Source: an uncultured Clostridia bacterium (lineage in GTDB: Bacteria; Bacillota; Clostridia; Oscillospirales; Ruminococcaceae). From it: a stretch of 8,238 nucleotides of DNA. The stretch is taken from assembly GCA_945933905.1 (NCBI GenBank), contig CAMEQX010000049.1, positions 1 through 8,238 of the forward strand, written 5' to 3'. This document shows, piece by piece, positions 1-5,996 of this stretch (its first letter is position 1; every line of letters begins with the position of its first letter). The notes beneath the pieces are model-generated. The model was not told the DNA's origin. It was given only the letters and a program-made list of their open reading frames with translations, and made no database searches. The position numbers were made by a program, and so were the translations under genes.

Positions 1-143
1 TTTTCGGCAAAAACGAGGGCTCAAAGACGCTCTATGACGACAAGACGGGCTTTACGAGAGCGTTTGCTGCGGGCGGAAAAATCTACGCCGTGAGCTCAAA
101 CGGCTTTGACTGCGTAACCGGCAAAAGCCCCTTGACAGAATAA
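1..143 (+). CDS. 3' end of an unidentified protein (partial)
   Basis: An open frame enters from the left edge and ends at TAA 141-143, giving 46 visible C-terminal residues. The tail contains G-G-K-I-Y-A-V-S-S-N-G-F-D-C-V-T-G, which resembles one blade of a PQQ/WD-type beta-propeller repeat (hydrophobic strand, turn, x-x-x-T-G). This is only a resemblance and no family can be assigned from so short a piece. Codon use (GCG, GGC, AAA, TTT) matches the following genes. The last codons before the stop (TTG ACA) also form the -35 box of the next promoter, so this gene probably ends its transcription unit here or reads through. I see no terminator hairpin after the stop. Function unknown. Confidence 0.6.
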   Translation, partial: FGKNEGSKTLYDDKTGFTRAFAAGGKIYAVSSNGFDCVTGKSPLTE

Positions 144-161
144 GGCTGTTTGGTGTATAAT
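132..161 (+). promoter_or_regulatory. Sigma-A promoter, perfect consensus
   Basis: TTGACA lies at 132-137 and TATAAT at 156-161, separated by 18 bases, so both hexamers match the vegetative consensus exactly. The predicted transcription start is near 168. The -35 box lies inside the last sense codons of the upstream gene. It would drive the 35-residue peptide and yesL, and possibly purA and the genes behind it. Function is inferred from the sequence match alone. Confidence 0.8.
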
Positions 162-199
162 GATTTTGTGTGCTGAAGGCATTTTCGGGAGTGATTTCT

Positions 200-307
200 A
201 TGAACGACAAAAAGCGCGAAAGGCTTATGAAAATCTGTCGAGTCGCCGCGATAATTCTCGCTTTGGTGATGATTGCGGGAATTTTTGTTCAGCCGTACTT
301 GATGTAA
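200..307 (+). CDS. 35-residue single-span membrane peptide
   Basis: ATG at 200 opens a 35-codon frame ending at TAA 305-307. The peptide has a basic, hydrophilic start (M-N-D-K-K-R-E-R-L-M-K) followed by one hydrophobic helix of about 18 residues (roughly 15-32, A-A-I-I-L-A-L-V-M-I-A-G-I-F-V). This is a single-pass membrane topology with the positive end inside. A GGGAG ribosome binding site at 188-192 sits 7 bases before the ATG, and a perfect sigma-A promoter lies just upstream. An in-frame GTG at 191 is less likely as start because it overlaps that ribosome binding site. The gap to yesL is 31 bases, so the two are probably co-transcribed. I recognise no family. The strong promoter and ribosome binding site make it a credible small gene rather than chance. 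Confidence 0.6.
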   Translation: MNDKKRERLMKICRVAAIILALVMIAGIFVQPYLM

Positions 308-338
308 CTTTCGATGATAAAAAATAAGGTGTGATAAA

Positions 339-1160
339 ATGGGTTTGTTTTATAACAACGGCGTTGCGGGAAGCGGCGTCTCCAAAAACGCAGGACAGAA
401 AAAGCCGTTCTTTCGCTTTTGGGAGCTGTTTTTCAGCAAGTTTTGGAAATTCTTTCAGATAAATCTGATTTACTTTCTTTTCTGCCTGCCCGTCGTGACA
501 ATCGGTCCGGCAACCGCGGCTATGACGGCGATTATGAGGAATTTTTACCTCGAGCGCCCGCAGTTTATTTTCCACGATTTCAAGAAAGAGTTTAAGAAGA
601 ATTTCAAACAGGCGCTCCCGATAGGGCTGCTGGATTTGCTGGCAATCGCGCTTGGCGTTTTCGCGATACTTTTCTACGCGAGCCATCCCGATATGGACAC
701 CACGGCAACCGTGCTTTACGTTTTGTGCCTTGTGGGAGTTGCGCTTATTATGATGATGAGCTTTTACATCTACCCGCAGATTGTCGCGCTGGATTTGAAG
801 CTCGGGCAAATCGTCGTAAACTCGCTTTTGCTGGTTTTCCTCAATCCCATCGGCGATATAATCACCTTTGCGTGCTTTTTCGGCTATGCGGCGCTTATCT
901 GGTTTTTCTGGCTTTTTGTGGTGTTCCTCACGCCGATTGTGCCGTTTGCGTGGCTTTGCTTTATATCGTTTTTCTGCTGCTATCCGACAATTCAAAGGGT
1001 GCTTATCAACCCCTATTACGAGAAAACAGGCGAGAAAAATCCCGAAATCCCCGATTATGTTGAGGACAACGTGTTCACCGACCAAGGCGGTAAGGAAGAA
1101 CCGCTTGCTCTCAAGGAAAAGGACAAGGGCGCAAATCAGCGCGGAAGAATTATCAAGTAA
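339..1160 (+). CDS. YesL family (DUF624) membrane protein
   Basis: This 273-residue integral membrane protein is recognised as YesL/DUF624 by the N-terminal F-W-x-x-F-x-x-F-W-K-F-F-Q-I-N-L segment (residues 27-43) running into the first span with C-L-P-V-V-T-I-G-P (49-57). That is followed by the A-A-x-T-A-I-M-R-N-F pattern typical of the family. Hydrophobic spans lie near 38-62, 92-113, 122-150, 157-183 and 184-214. The tail (about 225-273) is hydrophilic and charged, so probably cytoplasmic. The family often accompanies sugar-transport or envelope genes, but its molecular role is not established and none is claimed here. AAGGTG at 326-331 serves as ribosome binding site 7 bases before the ATG. 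Purine-synthesis gene purA follows after 63 bases. Confidence 0.85.
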   Translation: MGLFYNNGVAGSGVSKNAGQKKPFFRFWELFFSKFWKFFQINLIYFLFCLPVVTIGPATAAMTAIMRNFYLERPQFIFHDFKKEFKKNFKQALPIGLLDLLAIALGVFAILFYASHPDMDTTATVLYVLCLVGVALIMMMSFYIYPQIVALDLKLGQIVVNSLLLVFLNPIGDIITFACFFGYAALIWFFWLFVVFLTPIVPFAWLCFISFFCCYPTIQRVLINPYYEKTGEKNPEIPDYVEDNVFTDQGGKEEPLALKEKDKGANQRGRIIK

Positions 1161-1223
1161 CATTTTTGACAGGCTGGCGATTTTCGGCAGACTGAAATTA
1201 ACATATTAAGGAAGGAATTTGTT

Positions 1224-2502
1224 ATGTCATCAAGCGTTATTGTCGGAACCCAGTGGGGCGACGAGGGCAAGGGCAAAATCATCGATATTATGGCGAAGAA
1301 GGCGGACTTGGTTATTCGCTCGAGCGGCGGAAACAACGCAGGTCACACGGTTGTTCACGGCGACGAGGTTTACAAGCTTCATCTGCTTCCGTCGGGAATT
1401 TTGTATCCGAAGGCAACCTGCCTTATCGGAAGCGGCGTTGTCGTTGACCCGAAGGTGCTTTTGGGGGAAATCTCCGAGATGAACAAGCGCGGGGTTACTT
1501 GCGACAACCTCAGAATTGACGCGCGCGCGGATATTATTATGCCGTGGCACCGCGAGCTTGACAGGCTTGAGGAGGAGTTCAAGGCGAAGCAGACGGGCGT
1601 TAACGTCGGCACAACAGGTCGCGGTATCGGTCCTTGCTACACCGACAAGGCTAGACGTATCGGCATCAGAATGTACGATTTGTGCCGTCCCGAGTGTTTG
1701 AAAAAGCTCGTCAAGAACACCGGCGAGATAAACAACCTGATGATTGAAAAGGTTTACGGAGGGCAGCCGCTTGACCTTGACGCGATTTACGAGGAATATA
1801 AGGCTTACGGCGAGCAGCTTGCGAAATACGAGGCAGACGGCTCGGTTATCGCGTTTGAGGCGTACAACGAGGGCAAAACCGTGCTTTTCGAGGGCGCTCA
1901 GGCAACGCTTCTCGACATCGATTTCGGAACCTATCCCTTCGTCACGTCCTCTCACCCGATTGCCGGCGGCGCTTGCATTGGCACGGGCGTTGGACCGAAG
2001 CTGATTGACGAGGTAATCGGCGTTGGAAAGAGCTACACCACGCGCGTTGGAAACGGTCCTTTCCCGACCGAGCTCAACGATGACCTCGGCGAGCTTATCA
2101 GAAACCGCGGCGGCGAATTCGGCACAACAACCGGCAGACCGAGAAGAACAGGCTGGTTTGACGCGGTGATTATGCGGCACGCTGTCCGTGTAAACGGCTT
2201 GACGGCGCTTGCTATCAACAAATTCGACACCCTCAGCGGAATAGGCACGCTCAAGGTCTGCGTTTCCTATAAAAAATCGGACGGTGCTCAAGGACTTCCC
2301 CGTGACCTTGGAGGAGCTTGCGGACTGCACGCCGATTTACGAGGAAATCGAGGGCTATGACGGCGATTTGTCGAACTGCCGCACCTTTGAGGAACTTCCC
2401 GAAAAGTGCCGCGCGTACATCTCCCGCCTTGAAGAGCTTTGCGGCTGCCCGATTACGATAATCGGCGTGGGCGCGGGCAACGACCAGGTTATTTTCCGCT
2501 GA
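1224..2502 (+). CDS. purA: Adenylosuccinate synthetase, frame broken near 2271-2289
   Basis: PurA joins IMP and aspartate with GTP to form adenylosuccinate, the first committed step to AMP. The start (ATG 1224) has a strong AAGGAAGGA site at 1208-1216. The N-terminus carries the family signature G-T-Q-W-G-D-E-G-K-G-K (8-18), with catalytic Asp13 and His41 in N-N-A-G-H. Further family motifs are G-T-T-G-R-G-I-G-P, the E-G-A-Q segment, T-S-S-H-P, T-T-T-G-R-P-R-R-T-G-W and N-K-F-D. Frame 0 runs only to 2360 (378 residues) and turns to nonsense after Y-K-K-S-D-G. The rest of the enzyme continues in the +1 frame from about 2284-2287 (V-L-K-D-F-P...) to TGA 2500-2502, including the nucleotide-contacting loop G-V-G-A-G-N-D-Q. 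The rejoined protein would have 425-426 residues, the normal family length. Either the gene is disrupted, the base sequence has an error, or the frame is restored during expression. A truncated 378-residue product would lack the C-terminal GTP-binding loop and is unlikely to be active. Confidence 0.93.
2271..2289 (+). other. Frame-change point inside purA
   Basis: Codons are in frame 0 up to GGT 2283-2285 and in frame +1 from GTG 2284-2286 or CTC 2287-2289. A run of six A lies at 2271-2276. Five A would give Y-K-N-R-T-V-L-K in one frame. Alternatively two bases are missing after the D-G codons, because the family usually has Y, a few residues, D-G, one residue, then a hydrophobic stretch. The sequence shows a net +1 shift. 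A classical -1 slippery site would move to the wrong frame. Confidence 0.85.
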
Positions 2503-3269
2503 TGAAGATTGTTTTTATCGGCGATGTTGTCGGGAAAAACGGCTGCGAGGCGCTTGAAAAGGAGCTTCGGAAAATCAAGAGCGATTTTGGGGCGGAGCTT
2601 GTTATCGTAAACGGCGAAAACAGCGCCGAGGGAAATGGTATCGACAAGCGCTCCGAGGCGGCGATTTTTGACGCGGGCGCGGACGTTATCACAACGGGAA
2701 ACCACGCGTTCAACAAGTACGAGATTTTCGAGGAATTCGACCGCTGCGACAGGCTCATCAGACCCGCGAATTTCGGCACGGAGATTGCCGGAAAGGGCGT
2801 CTGCGAGCTGGATTTCGGAAGCTTCATGGTCTGCGTGATAAATCTCATCGGGACTGCTTTTATGCAGCCGAGCGACAATCCGTTTAAGTGCGCGGAGGAG
2901 CTGTTGAAGGGAATTGACGCGCGTGTGATTATCGTGGATTTTCACGCCGAGGCAACCTCCGAAAAGCGCGCGATGGGCTTTTTCCTTGCGGGAAAGGTAA
3001 CGGCGATGCTCGGCACGCACACTCACGTTCAGACAGCCGACGAGCAGATTATCGACGGCACGGGTTATATCACGGACGTTGGTATGACAGGTCCCGCGGA
3101 CTCGGTTCTCGGGGTTGACAAAAATATAATCATAGAAAAATTCCTCACCTATCGTCACAAAAAGCACGTTTTCGCAGGCGGCGAGTGCCTTGTAAGCGGC
3201 GTTTGCCTTGACGTTGACGTGAAGAGCGGGAAATGTCTTTCAATAGAACGTTTTTGCAGAAGAACATAA
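2502..3269 (+). CDS. ymdB: YmdB-family metallophosphoesterase (cyclic-nucleotide phosphodiesterase type)
   Basis: This 255-residue protein is close to the family length of about 260. YmdB proteins are cytoplasmic dinuclear-metal phosphodiesterases. In Bacillus the enzyme hydrolyses 2',3'-cAMP and affects the switch between motility and biofilm formation. The expected metal and active-site residues are all present: Asp8 in G-D-V-V-G, Glu39 and Asn40 in N-G-E-N-S-A, Asn67-His68 in T-G-N-H-A-F, His148 in D-F-H-A-E, and His173 and His175 in G-T-H-T-H-V-Q-T-A-D. The start ATG at 2502 shares bases with the purA stop (TGATG). No good Shine-Dalgarno precedes it, so translation is probably coupled to purA. 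The longer in-frame extension from 2439 lies inside purA and is not used, because the family begins with M-K-I-V-F-I-G-D. spoVS follows, the same neighbour as in Bacillus. The in vivo substrate in this organism is unknown. Confidence 0.93.
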   Translation: MKIVFIGDVVGKNGCEALEKELRKIKSDFGAELVIVNGENSAEGNGIDKRSEAAIFDAGADVITTGNHAFNKYEIFEEFDRCDRLIRPANFGTEIAGKGVCELDFGSFMVCVINLIGTAFMQPSDNPFKCAEELLKGIDARVIIVDFHAEATSEKRAMGFFLAGKVTAMLGTHTHVQTADEQIIDGTGYITDVGMTGPADSVLGVDKNIIIEKFLTYRHKKHVFAGGECLVSGVCLDVDVKSGKCLSIERFCRRT

Positions 3270-3288
3270 ACAACTTCAGCATACTATA

Positions 3289-3299
3289 TATAATATAAT
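3289..3299 (+). promoter_or_regulatory. Overlapping -10 boxes upstream of spoVS
   Basis: Two TATAAT hexamers overlap by one base (3289-3294 and 3294-3299) in the 66-base gap between ymdB and spoVS. No convincing -35 box is found at 16-18 bases (candidate positions read ATAAAC and CAACTT). This may be an activator-dependent promoter, one read by another sigma factor, or only AT-rich sequence. In Bacillus spoVS is transcribed by sigma-H. I do not see a clear sigma-H -35/-10 pair here. Confidence 0.4.
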
Positions 3300-3306
3300 G
3301 GAAAGG

Positions 3307-3322
3307 TGAAACATAAGTTTCA
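3307..3322. promoter_or_regulatory. Perfect palindrome TGAAAC-ATAA-GTTTCA before spoVS
   Basis: A 6-base inverted repeat with a 4-base centre begins 7 bases after the last T of the second TATAAT, so it covers the expected transcription start. It ends 13 bases before the spoVS ATG. This is the usual position for a dimeric repressor operator. As RNA it would form a short hairpin near the 5' end, just before the ribosome binding site. It is not followed by a T run, so it is not a terminator. Confidence 0.4.
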
Positions 3323-3335
3323 AACGGTGATTAAA

Positions 3336-3596
3336 ATGGAAGTAGTAAAGGTTTCGGCACACTCGGTTCCAAAATCGGTTGCGGGAGCAATCGCGGCGGT
3401 TATCCGCGAAAACCGCGAGGTTGAAGTACAGGCGGTCGGCGCGGGCGCGGCAAATCAGGCGGTTAAGTCAATCGCGATTGCAAGAAGCTATATGGCGCTT
3501 GTGGGCGTGGATTTGATTTGTATTCCCGCGTTCACGACAGTCGTTATCGATGACGAGGAGCGCACGGCGATGAAGTTTATCGTTGAGCCGAGATAA
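3336..3596 (+). CDS. spoVS: Stage V sporulation protein S
   Basis: The frame encodes exactly 86 residues, the length of Bacillus SpoVS. It matches that family almost throughout: M-E-V-V-K-V-S-A-H-S at the start, S-V-A-G-A-I-A-A-V-I-R-E in the first helix, Q-A-V-G-A-G-A-A-N-Q-A-V-K-S-I-A-I-A-R in the centre, D-L-I-C-I-P-A-F-T, and E-E-R-T-A-M-K-F-I-V-E-P-R at the end. SpoVS is a small Alba-like protein thought to bind nucleic acid. In Bacillus it is needed for spore coat assembly and progress beyond stage V. ATG 3336 is chosen over the upstream GTG 3306 because it has a GGTGA site 5 bases away and reproduces the family N-terminus. The gene marks the organism as a spore former or a descendant of one. 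The asparaginase gene begins one base after its stop. Confidence 0.95.
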   Translation: MEVVKVSAHSVPKSVAGAIAAVIRENREVEVQAVGAGAANQAVKSIAIARSYMALVGVDLICIPAFTTVVIDDEERTAMKFIVEPR

Positions 3597-3597
3597 A

Positions 3598-4551
3598 TTG
3601 AAGAAAATTCTGCTGATAACAACGGGCGGGACAATCGCCTGCCCCGATACAAACGAAGCGAGAGCTCCCGAAAACAGCGGGCTTTTAGAGCGGGTTTCGC
3701 TCCCCGAGGGCGTGGAGATTTCAAGCAAGGCGCTTTTTTGCCGCGACAGCACGGATATGTCGCCTGATGAATGGACGGATATCGCGCGGGTTGTCCGCGA
3801 CAGCTACTCTCGGTTTGACGGATTTGTGATAACGCACGGCACGGACACGCTCGGTTATGCAGCCGCGGCGCTTTCCTGCCTTATCCAAAACAGCGAAAAG
3901 CCGGTTGTCCTCACGGGGAGTATGCTCCCGATGGCTGCCGAAAACTCGGACGCGCCGAGAAATCTAAAAAACGCGATTTTGTTTGCGGCGGATACGCGCG
4001 CTTGCGGGGTTTGTGTGGTTTTCGGGAAGTTCGCTTATGACGGAAGGCGCGTTTCCAAAATCCACAGCACCGCGAGAAATGCTTTTGAAAGCGTGAATTT
4101 CCCGCCGATTGCCTGTTTTGACGAGCGCGGGATTACGTTCACCGAGCCGATTTTCTCGTTCAGCGAAGCGGTACGGTTTTACGAATTACTTGACAAAAGC
4201 GTTGAAGCGGTGTATCTCGTTCCGGGGATTTCCCCGCCGATAATTTCGGAAAAAACGCGCGCGGTGCTGATACTGGGCTTTGGCACGGGCGGTCTGCCGA
4301 AAAACGCGGGCTGGGAAAAGTGGCTGGAAAATCTCGTTTCGCGCGGGGTTTACGTCATAATGTCAACTCAGGTTTTGCGCGGCGGGAGCAATATTCGGCT
4401 GTACGAGGTCGGGAGTCGGCTTGCAGAAAGGTTTCCCATAATCGGCGCCGGCAAAATGACCGCAGAATACGCGTCGATGCGGGCAATGTGGGCGCTTGCC
4501 AATTCGCGTGATTTTGAGGAGTTTCGGAGGATTTTTGGAAGCGAAATTTGA
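3598..4551 (+). CDS. ansA: L-asparaginase, type I (cytoplasmic)
   Basis: The enzyme hydrolyses L-asparagine to aspartate and ammonia. The protein has 317 residues from TTG 3598. Both catalytic triads are visible. The N-terminal nucleophile is Thr12 in T-T-G-G-T-I-A (8-14). The second set is Thr82-Asp83 in H-G-T-D-T-L (80-85) with Lys154 in V-S-K-I-H. The substrate loop D-S-T-D-M-S-P (50-56) and the C-terminal M-T-A-E-Y-A segment (287-292) also fit the family. There is no signal peptide, which fits the cytoplasmic class. TTG 3598 gives M-K-K-I-L-L-I-T-T-G-G-T-I, a typical N-terminus. An in-frame TTG at 3583 would overlap the end of spoVS and add five residues. The ribosome binding site is weak, and the start lies one base after the spoVS stop, which suggests coupled translation. 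The length is slightly short of the usual 330-340. Aspartate is also a substrate of PurA upstream, a possible but unproven metabolic link. Confidence 0.9.
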   Translation: MKKILLITTGGTIACPDTNEARAPENSGLLERVSLPEGVEISSKALFCRDSTDMSPDEWTDIARVVRDSYSRFDGFVITHGTDTLGYAAAALSCLIQNSEKPVVLTGSMLPMAAENSDAPRNLKNAILFAADTRACGVCVVFGKFAYDGRRVSKIHSTARNAFESVNFPPIACFDERGITFTEPIFSFSEAVRFYELLDKSVEAVYLVPGISPPIISEKTRAVLILGFGTGGLPKNAGWEKWLENLVSRGVYVIMSTQVLRGGSNIRLYEVGSRLAERFPIIGAGKMTAEYASMRAMWALANSRDFEEFRRIFGSEI

Positions 4552-4641
4552 CGGATTTTCAAGAAAAACAAAGTCCCCGCGGAGTTTTGTGGTTTGGGAG
4601 ATTTTGGAAGATTTTAGCAATAATATGAAAGGCGGCAATTT

Positions 4642-5556
4642 ATGAAATGTATCCCTATCGAACAACTCAACAACGCCGCGAAATCGCCCGCTGAGCTTGT
4701 CGCGGACGGTGAGAAGGTGTACGCCGAGCAGATTGAGCACGCGGCGAAAAGCATTTTCGAGCGCAGAAACGAGCGTCCCGTGGTGCTTTTGTCGGGGCCG
4801 TCGGGCTCGGGGAAAACTACGTCCGCGCACAGAATTGCGGCGCTGCTGGAGAGCTACGGCTGCAAGGCGCACACGATTTCGATGGACAACTATTTTCTGC
4901 CGATGCACGAAAACGAGGCTGCCCGCGATGAAAACGGAAACATTGATTTTGAAAGCCCGCTGAGGCTGGATATACCGCTGTTTAAGAAGCATCTCGAGCT
5001 GCTGTTCAAGGGTGAAAAAATCGATATTCCCGCGTTTGATTTTGCAAAACAAGAGCGACTTGTGGGAATGCCGCTTGAGCGTAAAGACGGAGAGCTGGTT
5101 ATTCTCGAGGGCATACACGCGCTGAACCCGCTTGTGACGGGAGAATCCGAGGATTTCACCACTTGTGTTTATGTGAGCGTGAGAACAAGAATTTCCGACG
5201 GCGACAAGCTTCTTCACCCGTCGAAAATCCGTTTGATGCGCAGGCTTATGCGGGATAAGCTGTTTCGCGGACGCAGCATAACCGAGACGTTTGAGTTTTT
5301 CAAGTCGGTTGAACGCGGCGAAAATTTGTACATAATGCCGTACAAAAATCGCGCGGATTTTGATATCGATACGTTTATCGAGTACGAGCCGCTGGTTTAC
5401 CGCGATATTCTGCTGCCGGACTTGGCGGCGGAAAGCCCGCACTATGCGGATTACGGCGACTACGAGGATATCGAGTATTTTCTGAAGCTGCTCGCGCCGG
5501 TTGAGCGTGGAGTTGTGCCGGAAAATTCGCTGATAAAGGAATTTATCGGAAATTAA
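4642..5556 (+). CDS. Uridine-kinase-like P-loop nucleoside kinase
   Basis: This 304-residue kinase of the uridine kinase/phosphoribulokinase superfamily probably phosphorylates a nucleoside with ATP or GTP. A P-loop G-P-S-G-S-G-K-T lies at 52-59, followed by S-M-D-N-Y-F (80-85), the D-F-E-S-P-x-x-L-D segment (102-110) and P-A-F-D-F (130-134, the uridine kinase P-x-Y-D-F box). V-I-L-E-G-I-H-A-L (153-161) is Walker-B-like. An arginine-rich lid R-L-M-R-R-L-M-R-D-x-x-x-R-G-R-S (197-212) and P-Y-K-N-R-A-D-F (233-240) follow. A 45-residue N-terminal extension and a long C-terminus make it longer than classical Udk (about 210 residues), as in the clostridial nucleoside kinase group. That group's substrate is not certain, so no symbol is given. 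AAAGGCGG at 4628-4635 is 6 bases from the ATG. A terminator follows directly. Confidence 0.85.
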   Translation: MKCIPIEQLNNAAKSPAELVADGEKVYAEQIEHAAKSIFERRNERPVVLLSGPSGSGKTTSAHRIAALLESYGCKAHTISMDNYFLPMHENEAARDENGNIDFESPLRLDIPLFKKHLELLFKGEKIDIPAFDFAKQERLVGMPLERKDGELVILEGIHALNPLVTGESEDFTTCVYVSVRTRISDGDKLLHPSKIRLMRRLMRDKLFRGRSITETFEFFKSVERGENLYIMPYKNRADFDIDTFIEYEPLVYRDILLPDLAAESPHYADYGDYEDIEYFLKLLAPVERGVVPENSLIKEFIGN

Positions 5557-5560
5557 AATT

Positions 5561-5590
5561 TCCCCCGTCTGAGCAGGCGGGGGATTTTTT
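5561..5590 (+). terminator. Strong intrinsic terminator after the kinase gene
   Basis: A 10-base-pair stem starts at T5561 and closes at A5584 (TCCCCCG then G-U, C-G, U-A) around the tetraloop GAGC. It is followed by six T at 5585-5590. It begins 4 bases after the kinase stop codon and ends the plus-strand gene block. Confidence 0.93.
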
Positions 5591-5790
5591 GCCGGTTTTT
5601 CGGGGAATTTGGGTTTGCTGTTGAAGATGGCGAAAGTCGTTCTAGGGTGAAAACCGCATAAGCCGAGGTTGAAAACGGCTTGAATTATCGCGCAATCTGC
5701 GGGTTTTGGGGTTTTGCGCAAGTGTGTTGTTCAATCAACAGAGAAAATCTTGAAAATGCAACGATGTCGGCGAAATTCATTCTCGGGCAC
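5591..5790. other. Non-coding gap with a degenerate repeated element
   Basis: No credible gene is visible between the kinase terminator and the tRNA terminators. Two similar segments occur in direct orientation at 5629-5657 and 5769-5799. Both read GGCGAAA-x-TC-x-TTCT-x-GGG, a short variable part, then AAAACCGC, with 15 of the first 18 positions identical. Between them lie a small hairpin (AAGCCG 5660-5665 with CGGCTT 5676-5681) and a 5-base inverted repeat TGTTG/CAACA at 5725-5740. These look like remnants of a dispersed intergenic repeat. No function is claimed. Confidence 0.4.
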
Positions 5791-5820
5791 AAAAACCGCC
5801 CCTAGCAGAAACTAGAGGCG
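5791..5820 (-). terminator. Second (distal) terminator of the tRNA-Arg gene
   Basis: Read on the minus strand, CGCCTCTAG pairs with CTAGGGGCG around a 6-base loop and is followed by G and five T. One position is G-U on the minus strand but a C-A mismatch on the plus strand, so the structure is built for minus-strand transcription. It sits 22-53 bases beyond the tRNA 3' end, as a back-up to the proximal terminator. Confidence 0.7.
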
Positions 5821-5843
5821 AAAAAATTCCGGCGTCACGCCGG
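5821..5843 (-). terminator. Proximal terminator of the tRNA-Arg gene
   Basis: On the minus strand CCGGCG-TGA-CGCCGG forms a 6-base-pair GC stem. It starts immediately after the encoded CCA and is followed by AA and six T. Confidence 0.88.
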
Positions 5844-5920
5844 TGGCGTCGCAGAGAGGATTCGAACCTCCGGCCTGCCGCTTAGGAGGCGGCCGCTCTA
5901 TCCTGCTGAGCTACTGCGAC
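5844..5920 (-). tRNA. tRNA-Arg, anticodon CCU
   Basis: The minus strand folds as a complete cloverleaf. The acceptor stem GTCGCAG/CTGCGAC has seven perfect pairs. The D stem is GCTC/GAGC. The anticodon stem GCCGC/GCGGC encloses the loop CTCCTAA, giving anticodon CCT, which reads the Arg codon AGG. The T stem GGAGG/CCTCT encloses TTCGAAT. The discriminator base is G and the CCA end is encoded (minus-strand reading of 5847 down to 5844). It is a stand-alone gene with its own promoter and terminators, convergent with the kinase gene and divergent from the surface-protein gene. AGG codons are rare but present in the window (for example in spoVS-flanking genes and yesL). Confidence 0.97.
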
Positions 5921-5933
5921 ATATAACTCATAT

Positions 5934-5962
5934 ATTATACCAAAAAAAATGCCAAAAATCAA
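5934..5962 (-). promoter_or_regulatory. Promoter of the tRNA-Arg gene
   Basis: On the minus strand TTGATT (5962-5957) and a perfect TATAAT (5939-5934) are 17 bases apart. The predicted start is near 5927, about 7 bases before the tRNA 5' end. This implies a very short leader that RNase P would remove. Confidence 0.75.
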
Positions 5963-5996
5963 GGCGAAAAAGCTAATCTTGTGCAAAAGTTATAAA

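Noticed and set aside
225..1163. 312-codon minus-strand open frame
   Set aside because: It is antisense to yesL. The charged low-complexity product mirrors hydrophobic codons of the membrane protein.
1166..1171. TTGACA upstream of purA as a promoter
   Set aside because: No acceptable -10 hexamer lies 16-19 bases downstream, so it is probably coincidental.
2271..2277. A AAA AAT as a programmed -1 slippery site in purA
   Set aside because: A -1 shift would enter the wrong frame. The downstream PurA sequence needs +1 (or -2).
1230..2330. 366-codon minus-strand open frame
   Set aside because: It is wholly antisense to purA, whose motifs are unmistakable. There is no ribosome binding site or recognisable domain.
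2355..3167. 270-codon minus-strand open frame over ymdB
   Set aside because: ymdB has all metal ligands on the plus strand, and the antisense product resembles nothing.
3255..3281. Hairpin at the end of ymdB (TGCAGAAG with CTTCAGCA)
   Set aside because: It has an A-A mismatch, an 11-base loop and no T run after it, and it overlaps the ymdB stop. It is too weak to call a terminator.
4568..4590. Imperfect hairpin between ansA and the kinase gene as a terminator
   Set aside because: The stem has a mismatch and two wobble pairs and is not followed by a T run. Readthrough seems more likely.
4363..5721. 452-codon minus-strand open frame
   Set aside because: It lies antisense to the end of ansA and the whole kinase gene, both recognised by catalytic motifs. 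The product is Arg/Lys/His-rich with no family signature, a by-product of the codon bias on the other strand.
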